Assembly: GCA_017478965.1 (NCBI GenBank)
Contig: JAFVCV010000031.1
Location: forward strand, 1-57,938
Reading direction: 5' to 3'
DNA: 57,938 bases
Origin: Ruminococcus sp.
GTDB lineage: Bacteria > Bacillota > Clostridia > Oscillospirales > Ruminococcaceae
Position 1 is the first letter of the stretch. Every line of letters starts with the position of its first letter. Shown here in pieces: positions 24,863 through 33,213 of the stretch. The notes beneath the pieces were generated by a model, which made no database searches, had not been told where the DNA came from, and was given only the letters and a program-made list of their open reading frames with translations. The position numbers were made by a program, and so were the translations under genes.

Positions 24863-26407
24863 TTATTTTCTGACTTCCATAAGATAGGCGGAAAGATTGA
24901 GCCTTGCGTAGGGATCGCTGAGCGAAGCGTTCCGCAGTGAACTGATAAATCTGGCACCGCCGCCTGCTGATGAAGAAAACTTGTCGTATATAAGCTCTCT
25001 GTACTGAGGGTCAGTGACCACCGCTGCGCTGTCAAGGCTCATCTCAGACAGCATAGTGATATCGTGGGCGGTGATGGTGTCCCGACAGCAGGTCAGGTCA
25101 TATTTGGCGATAAGTGCGTCCGGCCTTGAAAAACACAGCAGACCGAACATAAGTATAAATGTCACCGCCGCTGCTCTCATGGCTCTGAAGCCTGGCCGCA
25201 GCTGCTTTATCATGACGAAAACGAACATCAGGGCTGTCAGGACCATGAACCATGAGGTGTAGACTCTCAGCTGAGTAAGGCCGTAGGAACTGATGTAAAG
25301 GAACATCTTGCTCAGCGCCGTGGCAGTGATGACGAGTGTGAAAAAGGAGATGATAAGGGTGTATACCTTCAGTGCGGCGGGCTTTTTGCCTTCCTCTCTT
25401 TTTGAAAAGGCATTCATGACGAAAATGACCCCGGCATTGATCAGCTGGATATCAAAAAGCTCGAAAAATCCTTTCCTTGCGTATTCTGCAAAGCTGTAGC
25501 CCTCCGGCAGCTTTCCCAGAAAAGCTGAGAGAAAATAGTTTGCCTGGGAAACAAAGAACATGGCATAGAGCAGACAGATCGGCGTCACCGCAGTGTAAAG
25601 TACGGTACGGCTTATCCTTCTTGCCCGGCTGCAAAACTCCTCGCAGGCCTCATCGTTTAGGGGCTTGCAGTTCTTTGCCAGGTGGGAATACATCATACCG
25701 TAGATGTAGCCTGCCGCAGGTATCGCCATCATCGCCTGGACTATGAGCCGGAAGATCCCGGCTCCGTTAAGATTCGTGGTCAGCAGGCCGAGCATCTTCT
25801 CCATGCCTCTGTCCGCCGATATGAGCAGGTCTGCCACCACCGCCGTCAGGGGCACCGCCAGCAGTGCGCCTAAAAAGCCGTTTCGGATATCTCTGCCGGC
25901 TCTGGAACCCTTCATAGTGGAATTGACCGCAGAATACTGCTTTGAGAAATGGGTCAGAGGGTCCTGTACAGTGCTCTTCAGCAGCTCGAAGGGCAGTGCC
26001 TTGCCGAAAAAGCCTTTCCCGGAGCCGATGAGATATAGAAGATATCCGCAGCCAAGGGTCAGAAAAACAACGTCAAGGGTCTTTATAAAGCTGTTGGCCG
26101 TGACAGTGAAAACGGCGGAAAAAACATACAGCACCGCTGCAAACATTTTGTGTCCGGCTCTGAGCTCGCTGCCGGACTTCTTCATAAAAATGACCATCAG
26201 TGTTATTATCGCCGCAAACAGCACAGAGGTCAGCAGACCTGTGGTGTGCCAGAGGATAAGATGGACCGCCCCGAAAGCTAAGGGAAATGTTACAAGGGCT
26301 GCGGTCTTTTCATGACCGGTGAAGACCGCCGGTGTCTCAGGGACGTATCCTGCTGAGGTCAGTATGCCTTCGCTGTTTTCGGCCTGGGTGAAATTTGTCT
26401 CTTCCAT
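24863..26407 (-). CDS. DUF4173/DUF4153-type membrane protein
   Basis: An integral membrane protein of 514 residues with about 11-12 hydrophobic helices. A soluble C-terminal part of about 110 residues includes NASLSDPYARLNLS near the end. The layout and the phrase NAGVIFVMNAF match what I recall of the clostridial DUF4173 family, of unknown role. It starts with a GGAGAG site 31 nt after the XRE gene and is the third gene of a minus-strand operon (DUF2975, XRE, DUF4173). Confidence 0.72.
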   Translation of the reverse strand: MEETNFTQAENSEGILTSAGYVPETPAVFTGHEKTAALVTFPLAFGAVHLILWHTTGLLTSVLFAAIITLMVIFMKKSGSELRAGHKMFAAVLYVFSAVFTVTANSFIKTLDVVFLTLGCGYLLYLIGSGKGFFGKALPFELLKSTVQDPLTHFSKQYSAVNSTMKGSRAGRDIRNGFLGALLAVPLTAVVADLLISADRGMEKMLGLLTTNLNGAGIFRLIVQAMMAIPAAGYIYGMMYSHLAKNCKPLNDEACEEFCSRARRISRTVLYTAVTPICLLYAMFFVSQANYFLSAFLGKLPEGYSFAEYARKGFFELFDIQLINAGVIFVMNAFSKREEGKKPAALKVYTLIISFFTLVITATALSKMFLYISSYGLTQLRVYTSWFMVLTALMFVFVMIKQLRPGFRAMRAAAVTFILMFGLLCFSRPDALIAKYDLTCCRDTITAHDITMLSEMSLDSAAVVTDPQYRELIYDKFSSSAGGGARFISSLRNASLSDPYARLNLSAYLMEVRK

Positions 26408-26438
26408 TTTTATCTCTCCTTCGTTCTGTTAAGAAAAA

Positions 26439-26639
26439 CTACACGTGCTCCAGGATATCTCCCGGCTGACATTCCAGTACCTCGCATATCTTGTCTAAGG
26501 TGGAAAATCTGATGGCCTTGGCCTTTCCGGTCTTCAGTACTGACAGATTGGCGGCGGTTATCCCTATCTTCTCCGCCAGCTCGTTGGAGGATATCTTCCT
26601 CTTAGCCATCATCACATCAAGATTAACTATAATAGCCAT
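26439..26639 (-). CDS. Small XRE-family helix-turn-helix regulator (YozG-like)
   Basis: A 66-residue DNA-binding protein that is little more than one HTH domain: KRKISSNELAEKIGITAANLS is helix 2 to 3, and LDKICEVLECQPGDIL is the typical C-terminal signature of this group. Such mini-regulators often sit next to a DUF2975 membrane protein, as here (12 nt downstream of it). A likely target is the inverted and direct repeat at 27260-27300, upstream of this operon's promoter. Confidence 0.88.
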   Translation of the reverse strand: MAIIVNLDVMMAKRKISSNELAEKIGITAANLSVLKTGKAKAIRFSTLDKICEVLECQPGDILEHV

Positions 26640-26651
26640 AAGGATACCCCC

Positions 26652-27128
26652 CTATATAGTAAAGTCGTTTTCCGACTTTATCTCTACTGCTTTTTCAAAA
26701 ACGTTTTTCAGCACCCTCATGACAAGGCCTAAAAACAGAGCGAAAAACGAGGCGAAAAAGAAACTGAATCTCCAAATGCCGAAGACCGCAAAGGTCACTC
26801 CGGCAAAAACTATACACCAGGAGATCATTCTCAGCATCCTGCTGTTTGTCTCTGTAAAGACTTCTCCGGCGCTGATATTTCTGAGGAGGATCCTCAGGGA
26901 ATTGACAGCGATGATGGCAAAAACATCGCAGATATAGAGCATCACACATACCGGCACAAAGGTGCTACCATCCACAAGGCCTACGCCGGTGGATATCTCC
27001 TCATACCACCTGGATATGAACGGCACGCAGATCAAAAGCGCCGCACAGAGAAATTCCATTCCCAGCACCAGGAACCTTGACAGCTTCAGTGACTTCATCT
27101 CAGACCAGCCGGTCATCTCGTTTATCAT
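26652..27128 (-). CDS. DUF2975-type membrane protein
   Basis: A 158-residue protein with four hydrophobic helices (about 18-37, 55-76, 96-117, 118-135). It matches the DUF2975 family, which nearly always accompanies a mini XRE regulator. The start is the ATG at 27128, 8 nt after AGGAG; the longer frame uses a GTG inside that site. First gene of the operon, under a perfect-consensus promoter. The pairing suggests a membrane sensor working with the regulator, but no function is established. Confidence 0.82.
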   Translation of the reverse strand: MINEMTGWSEMKSLKLSRFLVLGMEFLCAALLICVPFISRWYEEISTGVGLVDGSTFVPVCVMLYICDVFAIIAVNSLRILLRNISAGEVFTETNSRMLRMISWCIVFAGVTFAVFGIWRFSFFFASFFALFLGLVMRVLKNVFEKAVEIKSENDFTI

Positions 27129-27224
27129 TCTTACCACTCCTATGAAAAATTTCCTTTCTCTTGCCCTGCCGTTTTTCTGTTTTCCCGCAGGAAGCAGAGA
27201 GCCTTTTTCTCATCTGCTGAGGAC

Positions 27225-27253
27225 ATTATAGCACACTCAAAAACGTTTGTCAA
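27225..27253 (-). promoter_or_regulatory. Consensus sigma-A promoter of the DUF2975 operon
   Basis: Minus strand: TTGACA (27248-27253), 17 nt, TATAAT (27225-27230). Both boxes are perfect. Confidence 0.92.
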
Positions 27254-27259
27254 TACTTT

Positions 27260-27300
27260 TTTATCGAAAAACGATAAATTATTTTTGAAAACCGATATTT
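27260..27300. promoter_or_regulatory. Candidate operator between divergent promoters
   Basis: A perfect 7-bp inverted repeat TTTATCG / CGATAAA surrounds AAAAA (27260-27278). Its right half recurs as a degenerate direct copy GAAAACCGATATTT (27287-27300), offset by 21 bp, two helical turns. It lies just upstream of the -35 box of the DUF2975-XRE operon, so autoregulation by the XRE protein is plausible. Confidence 0.55.
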
Positions 27301-27341
27301 TTTTACTGTTATTTGCTTTTCGGGTCCGACCGGGCGTTTTT

Positions 27342-27370
27342 TTGACAAATCCGGTAAGATGTGGTATAAT
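27342..27370 (+). promoter_or_regulatory. Consensus sigma-A promoter of the fucU gene
   Basis: TTGACA (27342-27347), 17 nt, TATAAT (27365-27370), with an extended -10 TGG. Both boxes are perfect. Confidence 0.92.
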
Positions 27371-27412
27371 CAAGAAGTATAGCTGGATATTTTACTTATA
27401 AGGAGGGTAATT

Positions 27413-27853
27413 ATGCTCAAAAATATACCGCCCATCATTTCGCCGGAGCTTCTGAAGACTCTTTGCGAGATGGGCCATTCGGACAGGATAGTATTGGCGG
27501 ACGGGAATTTCCCGGCGGAGTCTGTGGGGAAAGACAGCAAGGTGATACGGTGCGACGGCCATGGCATACCGGAACTGCTTGATGCGATACTGACGCTGTT
27601 CCCCCTTGACACATATGTTCAGAGGCCGGTGCTGCTTATGGAAGTAGTTGAGGGCGATGAAACGCAGACGCCCATCTGGGAGGAGTACAAGAACATTATC
27701 GCCAAGTATGACCAGAGGGGAGAGAAAACGGTAGGAGAGCTGGAAAGGTTCGAGTTCTACCGGCAGGCCAGGGAAGCCTATGCCATAGTGGCAACGGGAG
27801 AGAAAGCCGCTTACGGCAACATCATGCTGCAAAAAGGTGTCGTGAATCCCTAA
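27413..27853 (+). CDS. fucU: RbsD/FucU-family sugar mutarotase (L-fucose mutarotase-like)
   Basis: Interconverts sugar anomers. The 146-residue protein begins MLKNIPPIISPELLKTLCEMGHSD, and ADGNFPAES follows; HGHxD/ADxNFP patterns mark FucU. CDGHGIPELLDAIL and a C-terminal YGNIMLQKGV (ligand-binding Tyr-Gly-Asn) are intact. Fucose rather than ribose is supported by sequence flavour and by the fuculose-phosphate-aldolase-like gene at 29890. An AAGGAGG site precedes the start. Confidence 0.88.
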   Translation: MLKNIPPIISPELLKTLCEMGHSDRIVLADGNFPAESVGKDSKVIRCDGHGIPELLDAILTLFPLDTYVQRPVLLMEVVEGDETQTPIWEEYKNIIAKYDQRGEKTVGELERFEFYRQAREAYAIVATGEKAAYGNIMLQKGVVNP

Positions 27854-27997
27854 GGCCTGAAGGACAGTGTCCGCCTGTTATCGCAGAGATAGAAAAAACT
27901 TTGCGTGACGGCGAATGCCAGGGTCCGCACAAGAGTCCGCTGCAGGAAAGTGCGGCAGCGCTCAGAGTTACCGTAACGAGAAAAAGGAGTGAGACAA

Positions 27998-28591
27998 ATG
28001 TCGGCACAGAAAAAGAGCGACGTTCAGACAGGCCGGTTTTTGTCGCTGGTCCTGAGACATAAGCCGGAAGAGATAGGACTTACCATAGACAGGAACGGCG
28101 GCTGGGCAGATACCCGGGAGCTGATCGAAAAGGTCAGCGCTGCGGGCTATGAGCTGGATATGGAGACGCTGGAAAGGATAGTCAGGGAGAACAATAAACA
28201 GCGATACAGCTTTAATGAGGATAAAAGCCGCATAAGGGCAAACCAGGGCCACAGCATAGACGTTGTCATTGATATGCAGATAAAGGACCCGCCGGCCAGA
28301 CTATATCACGGCACTGGCAGCCAGTTCCTTGAAAGCATAAGAAGAGAAGGCATACTTCATATGAGCAGGCAGTATGTACACCTTTCTGCGGACCCTGAGA
28401 CTGCCTTCAATGTGGGCAGCCGGCACACCAGGAGGAGCGGCGCCGCAGTAGTGCTGGTGATAGACACTGCTAAGATGGCTGAGGACGGGTATGTTTTCCG
28501 AATATCCGACAACGGAGTCTGGCAGAGCGCAGACATACCCTGGAAGTATGTCTGTGAGATCATAGAAAATGACGGAAAGGAAGTAGACTGA
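27998..28591 (+). CDS. kptA: RNA 2'-phosphotransferase (Tpt1/KptA family)
   Basis: Transfers a 2'-phosphate from RNA to NAD+, giving ADP-ribose cyclic phosphate. The 197-residue protein has the conserved catalytic features: FLSLVLRHKPEEIGL (Arg-His), LYHGTGSQF, YVHLSADPETAFNVGSRH and a final VPWKY-like IPWKYV. In yeast the enzyme finishes tRNA splicing; bacteria lack that pathway and the target is unclear. The start is the ATG at 27998, 8 nt after AAGGAG. The next gene begins 2 nt after the stop. The 144-nt gap before it has no clear gene. Confidence 0.9.
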   Translation: MSAQKKSDVQTGRFLSLVLRHKPEEIGLTIDRNGGWADTRELIEKVSAAGYELDMETLERIVRENNKQRYSFNEDKSRIRANQGHSIDVVIDMQIKDPPARLYHGTGSQFLESIRREGILHMSRQYVHLSADPETAFNVGSRHTRRSGAAVVLVIDTAKMAEDGYVFRISDNGVWQSADIPWKYVCEIIENDGKEVD

Positions 28592-28593
28592 AA

Positions 28594-29874
28594 ATGTTTG
28601 GTTTCGGTAAGAAGAAAAAAGCGAAAGAGGAAGAGCTGAAAAAGGCTCCCGATGTCAGTGCTGAGAAGGCGGAGACTGAGCCTGCGGAGGAGCCTGAAGA
28701 GGAGGAAGTGAGCTTTCAGGGCGAAAGCGGAGTGAACACCGTTTCTGACGAAAGGGCTGCTAAGATATACGACACTCTGATGGGCGGCGGGGGCCTGGCG
28801 GAAAAATACGGAGCCAGGCAGGAAAAGGGCGGCATAAGCCTTTCTGACCCAAAGCTCATCATACACGCCTATGTCCAGAGGGTAAACGAACATAACGGGA
28901 ATTTCTCCGCAGAGGTCCTTTACAGTATATACGGCGAGGACTTTGAGGAGCCGGTCATCGAGTTCTGCGCAGGCCTGGGCCATTCTGAGGAGGAGGCTCT
29001 GTCTCAGAGCGCCGAGACTTTCAGCGCAGTTGTGCTGATGTCGGTCATAGCCGCTTTCGGCTGCACGGGGGACCACACAGTGAAGACCGAACTGGAGGGA
29101 CAGGAATATGTTTTCAGGCGTTCCTGCGTGGCTATGGTGGCTTCCATAGGCGAAAAAAGGGACAACACCAAAACGCTGTGGGAGCTGGTCGAGCCGGTGA
29201 TATCGAAGTATCTTGGCACTAAGAAATACTACTGGGTAAGGCTCTACGCCTCCTGCGTAAACGGCAGGGAGAACTGCGAGGTCAGGGTAAACGGGCAGAT
29301 ACTTGACGGGCTGACGGAGCTGCTAAACGGATATGTCCGTACCTGGTCTGATATGCAGACCTTCCATTCTGAAAAGCAGTTCGTCTTTCTTATAAGAAAC
29401 AGCGGCGGCACGGGTGAGGTCTTCCCTAAGGCAGAAAACGTTATTGAAGCCGCCATGAAGACCATCGCAGTGCTGCCTGAGATACAGGACGAGGTCACTA
29501 ACGAGATAGCAGGCGGGAAGATATACGAGCTTTGCGGCAGGGACACTGACCTTTCCTGGGAGCTGAGGAATTTCGTTCCGGAGATATATGCCTATGTGCT
29601 GCTGGACGTAAGGCCCAGGGATACCTTTACAGTGATAAGGGGCGAGGAGACGATCGAGCTCACCCTCACGCAGATGCGCCATTACGGCTATATCCGTGAG
29701 GGCTGCGAAAGATATCTGAGAAACAACAATCCGGGACGTGAGTTCAATATCAGGGTGCTTGCGCTGAGCGCCACCTACAGCGGCGTTATGCAGGCCGTGG
29801 AGGCGGGCTCTAAGATAAACGAGCTGGACCTGACCCTGCAAATGACCGCCCCGGCGGATTACAGGATAAGGTAA
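28594..29874 (+). CDS. Unknown 426-residue cytoplasmic protein
   Basis: I do not recognise a family. The first 50 residues are low-complexity: a basic FGFGKKKKAKEEELKK, then Glu/Pro-rich. The rest (about 55-426) looks like a folded mixed alpha/beta protein in two similar-sized halves, with HAYVQRVNEHNGNFSAEVLY at the start of the first and LRNFVPEIYAYVLLDVRP in the second. There is no signal peptide or membrane helix. It begins 2 nt after kptA with an AAGGAAG site and is followed by the aldolase gene 15 nt later, so it belongs to the same transcript. Confidence 0.8.
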   Translation: MFGFGKKKKAKEEELKKAPDVSAEKAETEPAEEPEEEEVSFQGESGVNTVSDERAAKIYDTLMGGGGLAEKYGARQEKGGISLSDPKLIIHAYVQRVNEHNGNFSAEVLYSIYGEDFEEPVIEFCAGLGHSEEEALSQSAETFSAVVLMSVIAAFGCTGDHTVKTELEGQEYVFRRSCVAMVASIGEKRDNTKTLWELVEPVISKYLGTKKYYWVRLYASCVNGRENCEVRVNGQILDGLTELLNGYVRTWSDMQTFHSEKQFVFLIRNSGGTGEVFPKAENVIEAAMKTIAVLPEIQDEVTNEIAGGKIYELCGRDTDLSWELRNFVPEIYAYVLLDVRPRDTFTVIRGEETIELTLTQMRHYGYIREGCERYLRNNNPGREFNIRVLALSATYSGVMQAVEAGSKINELDLTLQMTAPADYRIR

Positions 29875-29889
29875 GAGGTGCTTTGAGAA

Positions 29890-30579
29890 TTGTATGAGGA
29901 GATCAAGGAGAGCATAGCCGGGGTCTGCTTTAAAATGTGGCAGAAAGGCTTTGTGGCTGCCAACGACGGCAATGTCAGCGTCAGGGTAGGCGAGGGGCTA
30001 TATCTTGTCACTCCGTCGGGTATGTCAAAGGGGGACGTAAGGGCCGGGGATATCGGTCTGGTCGATGGTGCGCTGAATGTCTTAGAAAGGCCCTATGAAG
30101 GCTGGCGGCCGTCTTCCGAGCTAAAGCTCCATGTGCGCTGCTATGAGGAAAGGACGGACATAGGGGCGGTGGTACACGCTCACCCGCCCATAGCTACGGG
30201 CTTTGCGGCTGCCCATATCCCTCTGGACGACTGCTCGGTGATAGAGACTGTGCTGAGCCTGGGGACGGTGCCTCTGGCGCCTTACGCTACACCTTCTACT
30301 GATGAGGTGCCGCAGTCTGCGGGACCGCTTATAAGGCGTCACGACGGCTTGCTTTTAGCAAACCATGGGGCTGTTACGGTGGGGGCTGACCTGAGGACCG
30401 CTTATTTCAGAATGGAGACTCTGGAGCACCAGGCCCATATCTCTCTGGCTGCCCGTCTTCTGGGCGGAGCGAAGTCCATTGACGCAGAAAATATCAGGCG
30501 GCTCACGGAGCTTAGAAAAAGCTACGGTATAAAAAGCGCTGACCTGATGGAAACGGACGGGGCTGCGGGGGAGATGTGA
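29890..30579 (+). CDS. fucA: Class II aldolase/adducin family protein (L-fuculose-phosphate aldolase-like)
   Basis: Zinc-dependent aldolase of 229 residues that would split L-fuculose-1-phosphate. GNVSVRV and LVTPSGMSKG bind phosphate, WRPSSELKLH has the catalytic Glu, VHAHPPIATGFA holds two zinc His, and LLANHGAV the third. Ribulose-phosphate epimerases share this fold, so the substrate is inferred, helped by fucU upstream. The start is a TTG at 29890 in the only available frame, 11 nt after AGAGG; no ATG fits. It overlaps the region of the next start by a few nt. Confidence 0.85.
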   Translation: MYEEIKESIAGVCFKMWQKGFVAANDGNVSVRVGEGLYLVTPSGMSKGDVRAGDIGLVDGALNVLERPYEGWRPSSELKLHVRCYEERTDIGAVVHAHPPIATGFAAAHIPLDDCSVIETVLSLGTVPLAPYATPSTDEVPQSAGPLIRRHDGLLLANHGAVTVGADLRTAYFRMETLEHQAHISLAARLLGGAKSIDAENIRRLTELRKSYGIKSADLMETDGAAGEM

Positions 30580-30581
30580 GC

Positions 30582-31361
30582 ATGGAGATAGTTTATCAGT
30601 TCATGATACTGGCCCTGCTCTTTGCGGCGGGCTGTGTTATCGGCTGGGGCCTGGAGGTGTTCTACCGGCGGTTCAAGCCTTCAAATAAAGAAAGGGTCTG
30701 GATCAATCCGGGCTTTCTCACAGGGCCGTACCTGCCGCTTTACGGTTTCGGGCTGACCCTGCTCTACCTGATGGCAGGGCTGGAAAGGTATATAGATATC
30801 GGGGACAGGTTTTTAAGGCAGGGCATACTGTTCCTGCTGATGGCGGCGGCGATGACGCTCATAGAGCTTATCGCCGGGGAGATATTCATTATCCGTATGC
30901 ACATAAAGCTATGGGACTATACGGATATGCGCTTTAACTACAAGGGCGTTATCTGCCTGCGGTTCAGCATTTACTGGGCGGCCCTTGGGGCAGTGTACTA
31001 TTTTCTTATCCACCCGAGGATACTGAGGGGTCTTGCCTGGTTCTCACACAATCTGCTTTTCTCATTTGTCATAGGTTTTTTCTATGGGGTCTTCGTCATC
31101 GACCTCATCACGACCTTCCGGCTGGTGGACAAGATCAAACGCTTTGCCTCCGAAAACGAGATGGTCATTCGCTATGATGAGCTGAAAAAACACGTGCGCA
31201 GGACGGCACTGGAGAAAAAAGAAAAGTACAGATTTTTGTACGCCTGGCGCAGTGAGACGTCTATAGCCGAGCATCTGAAGACCTATATGGAAAAGCAGCT
31301 GGAGGCCGCCAGCCTGGACAGGCTCAACGATTTCATAAGCAGAAAGAAAAAGGACCGCTGA
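30582..31361 (+). CDS. Putative ABC-transporter type IV permease-like membrane protein (CmpB family)
   Basis: A 259-residue membrane protein with about five helices. NPGFLTGPYLPLYGFGL after the first helix is the hallmark of the PF06541 (ABC_trans_CmpB) family. The tail of about 70 residues is basic and cytoplasmic. No ATPase partner is adjacent and the family's function is not established despite the name. I choose the ATG at 30582, 8 nt after GGGGGAG; a GTG at 30576 is also possible. Confidence 0.82.
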   Translation: MEIVYQFMILALLFAAGCVIGWGLEVFYRRFKPSNKERVWINPGFLTGPYLPLYGFGLTLLYLMAGLERYIDIGDRFLRQGILFLLMAAAMTLIELIAGEIFIIRMHIKLWDYTDMRFNYKGVICLRFSIYWAALGAVYYFLIHPRILRGLAWFSHNLLFSFVIGFFYGVFVIDLITTFRLVDKIKRFASENEMVIRYDELKKHVRRTALEKKEKYRFLYAWRSETSIAEHLKTYMEKQLEAASLDRLNDFISRKKKDR

Positions 31362-31394
31362 GAGCGGCCCTGAAAACAGCAAAGGAAGATAGAT

Positions 31395-32621
31395 ATGAAG
31401 ATACAGCGCAGCTACCCGGCCTTCACGGTCAGCAGGAAGTGCGAGAATTCGCTTAAAGGGGGCCACCCCTGGGTCTACGACAACGAGATAGTTTCCGCCC
31501 CGCAGGAGGTGGAAAACGGTGCTATAGCCGACGTGCTGTCTATGAAAGGCTCTTATCTCGGATCGGGACTGGTAAGCCTTAACAGCAAGATAAGGGTCAG
31601 GATACTTTCCGACAACGCTAACGAGAGCTTTGGGGAGAGCTTTTTCCGCAGAAGGCTCCGTTATGCCATCGACCACAGAAAGACCGTCATGGGCGGGGAC
31701 TTTTCCGCCTGCCGGCTGGTCCACGGAGAGTCTGACGGTCTGCCGGGGCTGACAGTGGACAGGTACGGAGATATCCTTTCCGTGCAGGTCATGAGCTTCG
31801 GAATGGAAAAAATGAAGGACATGATATTCAGGCTGCTGACCGAGGAGCTGGAAAAGGACGGCGTCAGGGTCAAGGGCATAATGCAGCGCAACGACGTGGC
31901 GCTCAGGGAGCGTGAGGGCCTTGAACAGTACAAAAAATGGTACACATCAGATCTTTTGCCGGAGCCGCCGGGGGAGCTTGCAGAGATCTGCGAGAACGGC
32001 ATTTTCTACACCGTAGACGTTCTCAACGGGCAGAAGACCGGGTTCTTCCTGGATCAGAAATACAACCGTCTTGCTGCGGCGAAAATAGCCAGGGGCAAGC
32101 GGGTGCTGGACTGCTTTACCCACACTGGCTCCTTCGCCCTGAACGCTGCTCACGGCGGTGCCGAACACGTCACAGCGGTGGACGTTTCGCAGCTTGCAGT
32201 GGATACCGCCCGGGCCAATGCTGTGAGAAACGGTCTGGACGACAGGATGGATTTTATCTGTGCAGATGTTTTTGACCTTCTGCCAAAGCTGGCTTCATCC
32301 CACGAAAAATATGATTTCATTATCCTTGACCCTCCGGCCTTCACCAAGAGCCGCAGGACCGTCGGCAGCGCCGAAAGGGGATATAAGGAGATAAACTATC
32401 GGGCCATGAAGGTGCTGCCAAGAGGCGGCTATCTTGCGACCTGCTCCTGCTCCCATTTTATGACAAGCGAGCTTTTTGTGAAAATGCTCCTGTCCGCCGC
32501 TAAGGACGCTGGGGTACAGCTCAAAATGATAGAGTCCCGCCAGCAGGCCCCGGACCACCCGATACTCTTGAACGTTCCCGAAACAGACTATCTGAAATTT
32601 TTCCTTTTCCAGGTGGTATGA
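31395..32621 (+). CDS. rlmI: 23S rRNA (cytosine-C5)-methyltransferase, RlmI family
   Basis: SAM-dependent rRNA methyltransferase of 408 residues. An N-terminal PUA domain (about 1-80, GGHPWVYDNEI) is followed by an RNA-binding middle part and the Rossmann domain: NGQKTGFFLDQKYNR, VLDCFTHTGSFALNAA (SAM loop), FIILDPPAFTKSRR (catalytic loop) and CSCSHFM with the Cys pair. In E. coli RlmI methylates C1962. It closes the run that starts at fucU and is followed by a terminator. Confidence 0.9.
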   Translation: MKIQRSYPAFTVSRKCENSLKGGHPWVYDNEIVSAPQEVENGAIADVLSMKGSYLGSGLVSLNSKIRVRILSDNANESFGESFFRRRLRYAIDHRKTVMGGDFSACRLVHGESDGLPGLTVDRYGDILSVQVMSFGMEKMKDMIFRLLTEELEKDGVRVKGIMQRNDVALREREGLEQYKKWYTSDLLPEPPGELAEICENGIFYTVDVLNGQKTGFFLDQKYNRLAAAKIARGKRVLDCFTHTGSFALNAAHGGAEHVTAVDVSQLAVDTARANAVRNGLDDRMDFICADVFDLLPKLASSHEKYDFIILDPPAFTKSRRTVGSAERGYKEINYRAMKVLPRGGYLATCSCSHFMTSELFVKMLLSAAKDAGVQLKMIESRQQAPDHPILLNVPETDYLKFFLFQVV

Positions 32622-32631
32622 AATGAAAAAC

Positions 32632-32659
32632 AGAGCCTCCGGCATAAGCCGAAGGCTCT
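32632..32659. terminator. Terminator shared by rlmI and the small NPSTG gene
   Basis: A 12-bp stem with one mismatch (32632-32643 with 32648-32659) has an ATAA loop. The minus strand has GTTTTTC after it; the plus-strand T-run is weak. Confidence 0.8.
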
Positions 32660-32676
32660 TCTTATCAGCTGTTCAC

Positions 32677-32943
32677 TCAGCTCTTCTTCTTCTTTGCGAC
32701 TATCACAGAACCGCCCATTATAACGATCATACCCAGACCAAGCGCAGTGCCTGTGGAAGGATTTTCGTCTGCGGAGCCTGTAAAAACGCTCTGGGCTGCG
32801 GCCTCCTCGACAACAGAGGCAGTCTCAGCACCGTCGTTAGCTTTAACGTCGCCGTTGCCGTCAGCATAGGCAGCGCCTGCTGCACCGACAGCTATGGCTG
32901 CTGTAGCCAGCCATGCCAACATTCGCTTAAACATATTCTTCAT
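32677..32943 (-). CDS. Small secreted NPxTG-anchored protein
   Basis: An 88-residue surface protein. A signal peptide (basic FKR, then hydrophobic, cleavage near AYADG) is followed by a short acidic mature part. The sorting-like end ENPSTG precedes a hydrophobic helix and the tail KKKKS. This is the LPxTG layout with an NPxTG variant, so a sortase probably fixes it to the wall. The mature part is only about 35 residues, too small for an enzyme. The start is the ATG at 32943 after GGAGGAAAGGG. It resembles the larger NPKTG protein at 40334 in design. Confidence 0.8.
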   Translation of the reverse strand: MKNMFKRMLAWLATAAIAVGAAGAAYADGNGDVKANDGAETASVVEEAAAQSVFTGSADENPSTGTALGLGMIVIMGGSVIVAKKKKS

Positions 32944-33026
32944 GATCCCTTTCCTCCATTTGTTTCCTTTCAAGTCACACATTTCTATCTCTGTCTGCGA
33001 AAGCCTCACCCTTTCGCTGCGAGTTA

Positions 33027-33055
33027 ATTATAGCACACTTTGCAAAAATCTTCAA
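33027..33055 (-). promoter_or_regulatory. Sigma-A promoter of the small NPSTG gene
   Basis: Minus strand: -35 TTGAAG (33050-33055), 17 nt, -10 TATAAT (33027-33032). Confidence 0.8.
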
Positions 33056-33102
33056 GCGGTTGTACCAATTAGTAACCTTTTTGTAAACTTACTTGTTGAG
33101 AA

Positions 33103-33205
33103 TTCACAATCTTTTATCCCGCTCTCAAACGTTTTTGTTAATAAATTTCTTGACTTATCTATATCTCGTTCACAATAAAGCTATATATTTCCATCTCAAA
33201 CGTTT
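33103..33205. repeat. Two composite repeats TTCACAAT ... TCTCAAACGTTT
   Basis: TTCACAAT occurs at 33103-33110 and 33169-33176, each followed by the 12-mer TCTCAAACGTTT at 33123-33134 and 33194-33205. The latter contains the palindrome AAACGTTT. The pairs lie 50-150 nt upstream of the NPSTG promoter and may be operator sites. Confidence 0.6.
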
Positions 33206-33213
33206 AAGCTATA

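Noticed and set aside
27140-27373. Minus-strand open frame of 77 codons upstream of the DUF2975 gene
   Set aside because: It covers two consensus promoters and the operator-like repeats, so it is non-coding.
27854-27997. Protein-like reading of the gap between fucU and kptA (PPVIAEIEKTLRDGE...)
   Set aside because: The frame has no start codon or ribosome site and overlaps both neighbours; it could be a vestige but I cannot support a gene.
32623-33178. Plus-strand open frames opposite and upstream of the NPSTG gene
   Set aside because: They are shadows of the signal peptide region and of the promoter.
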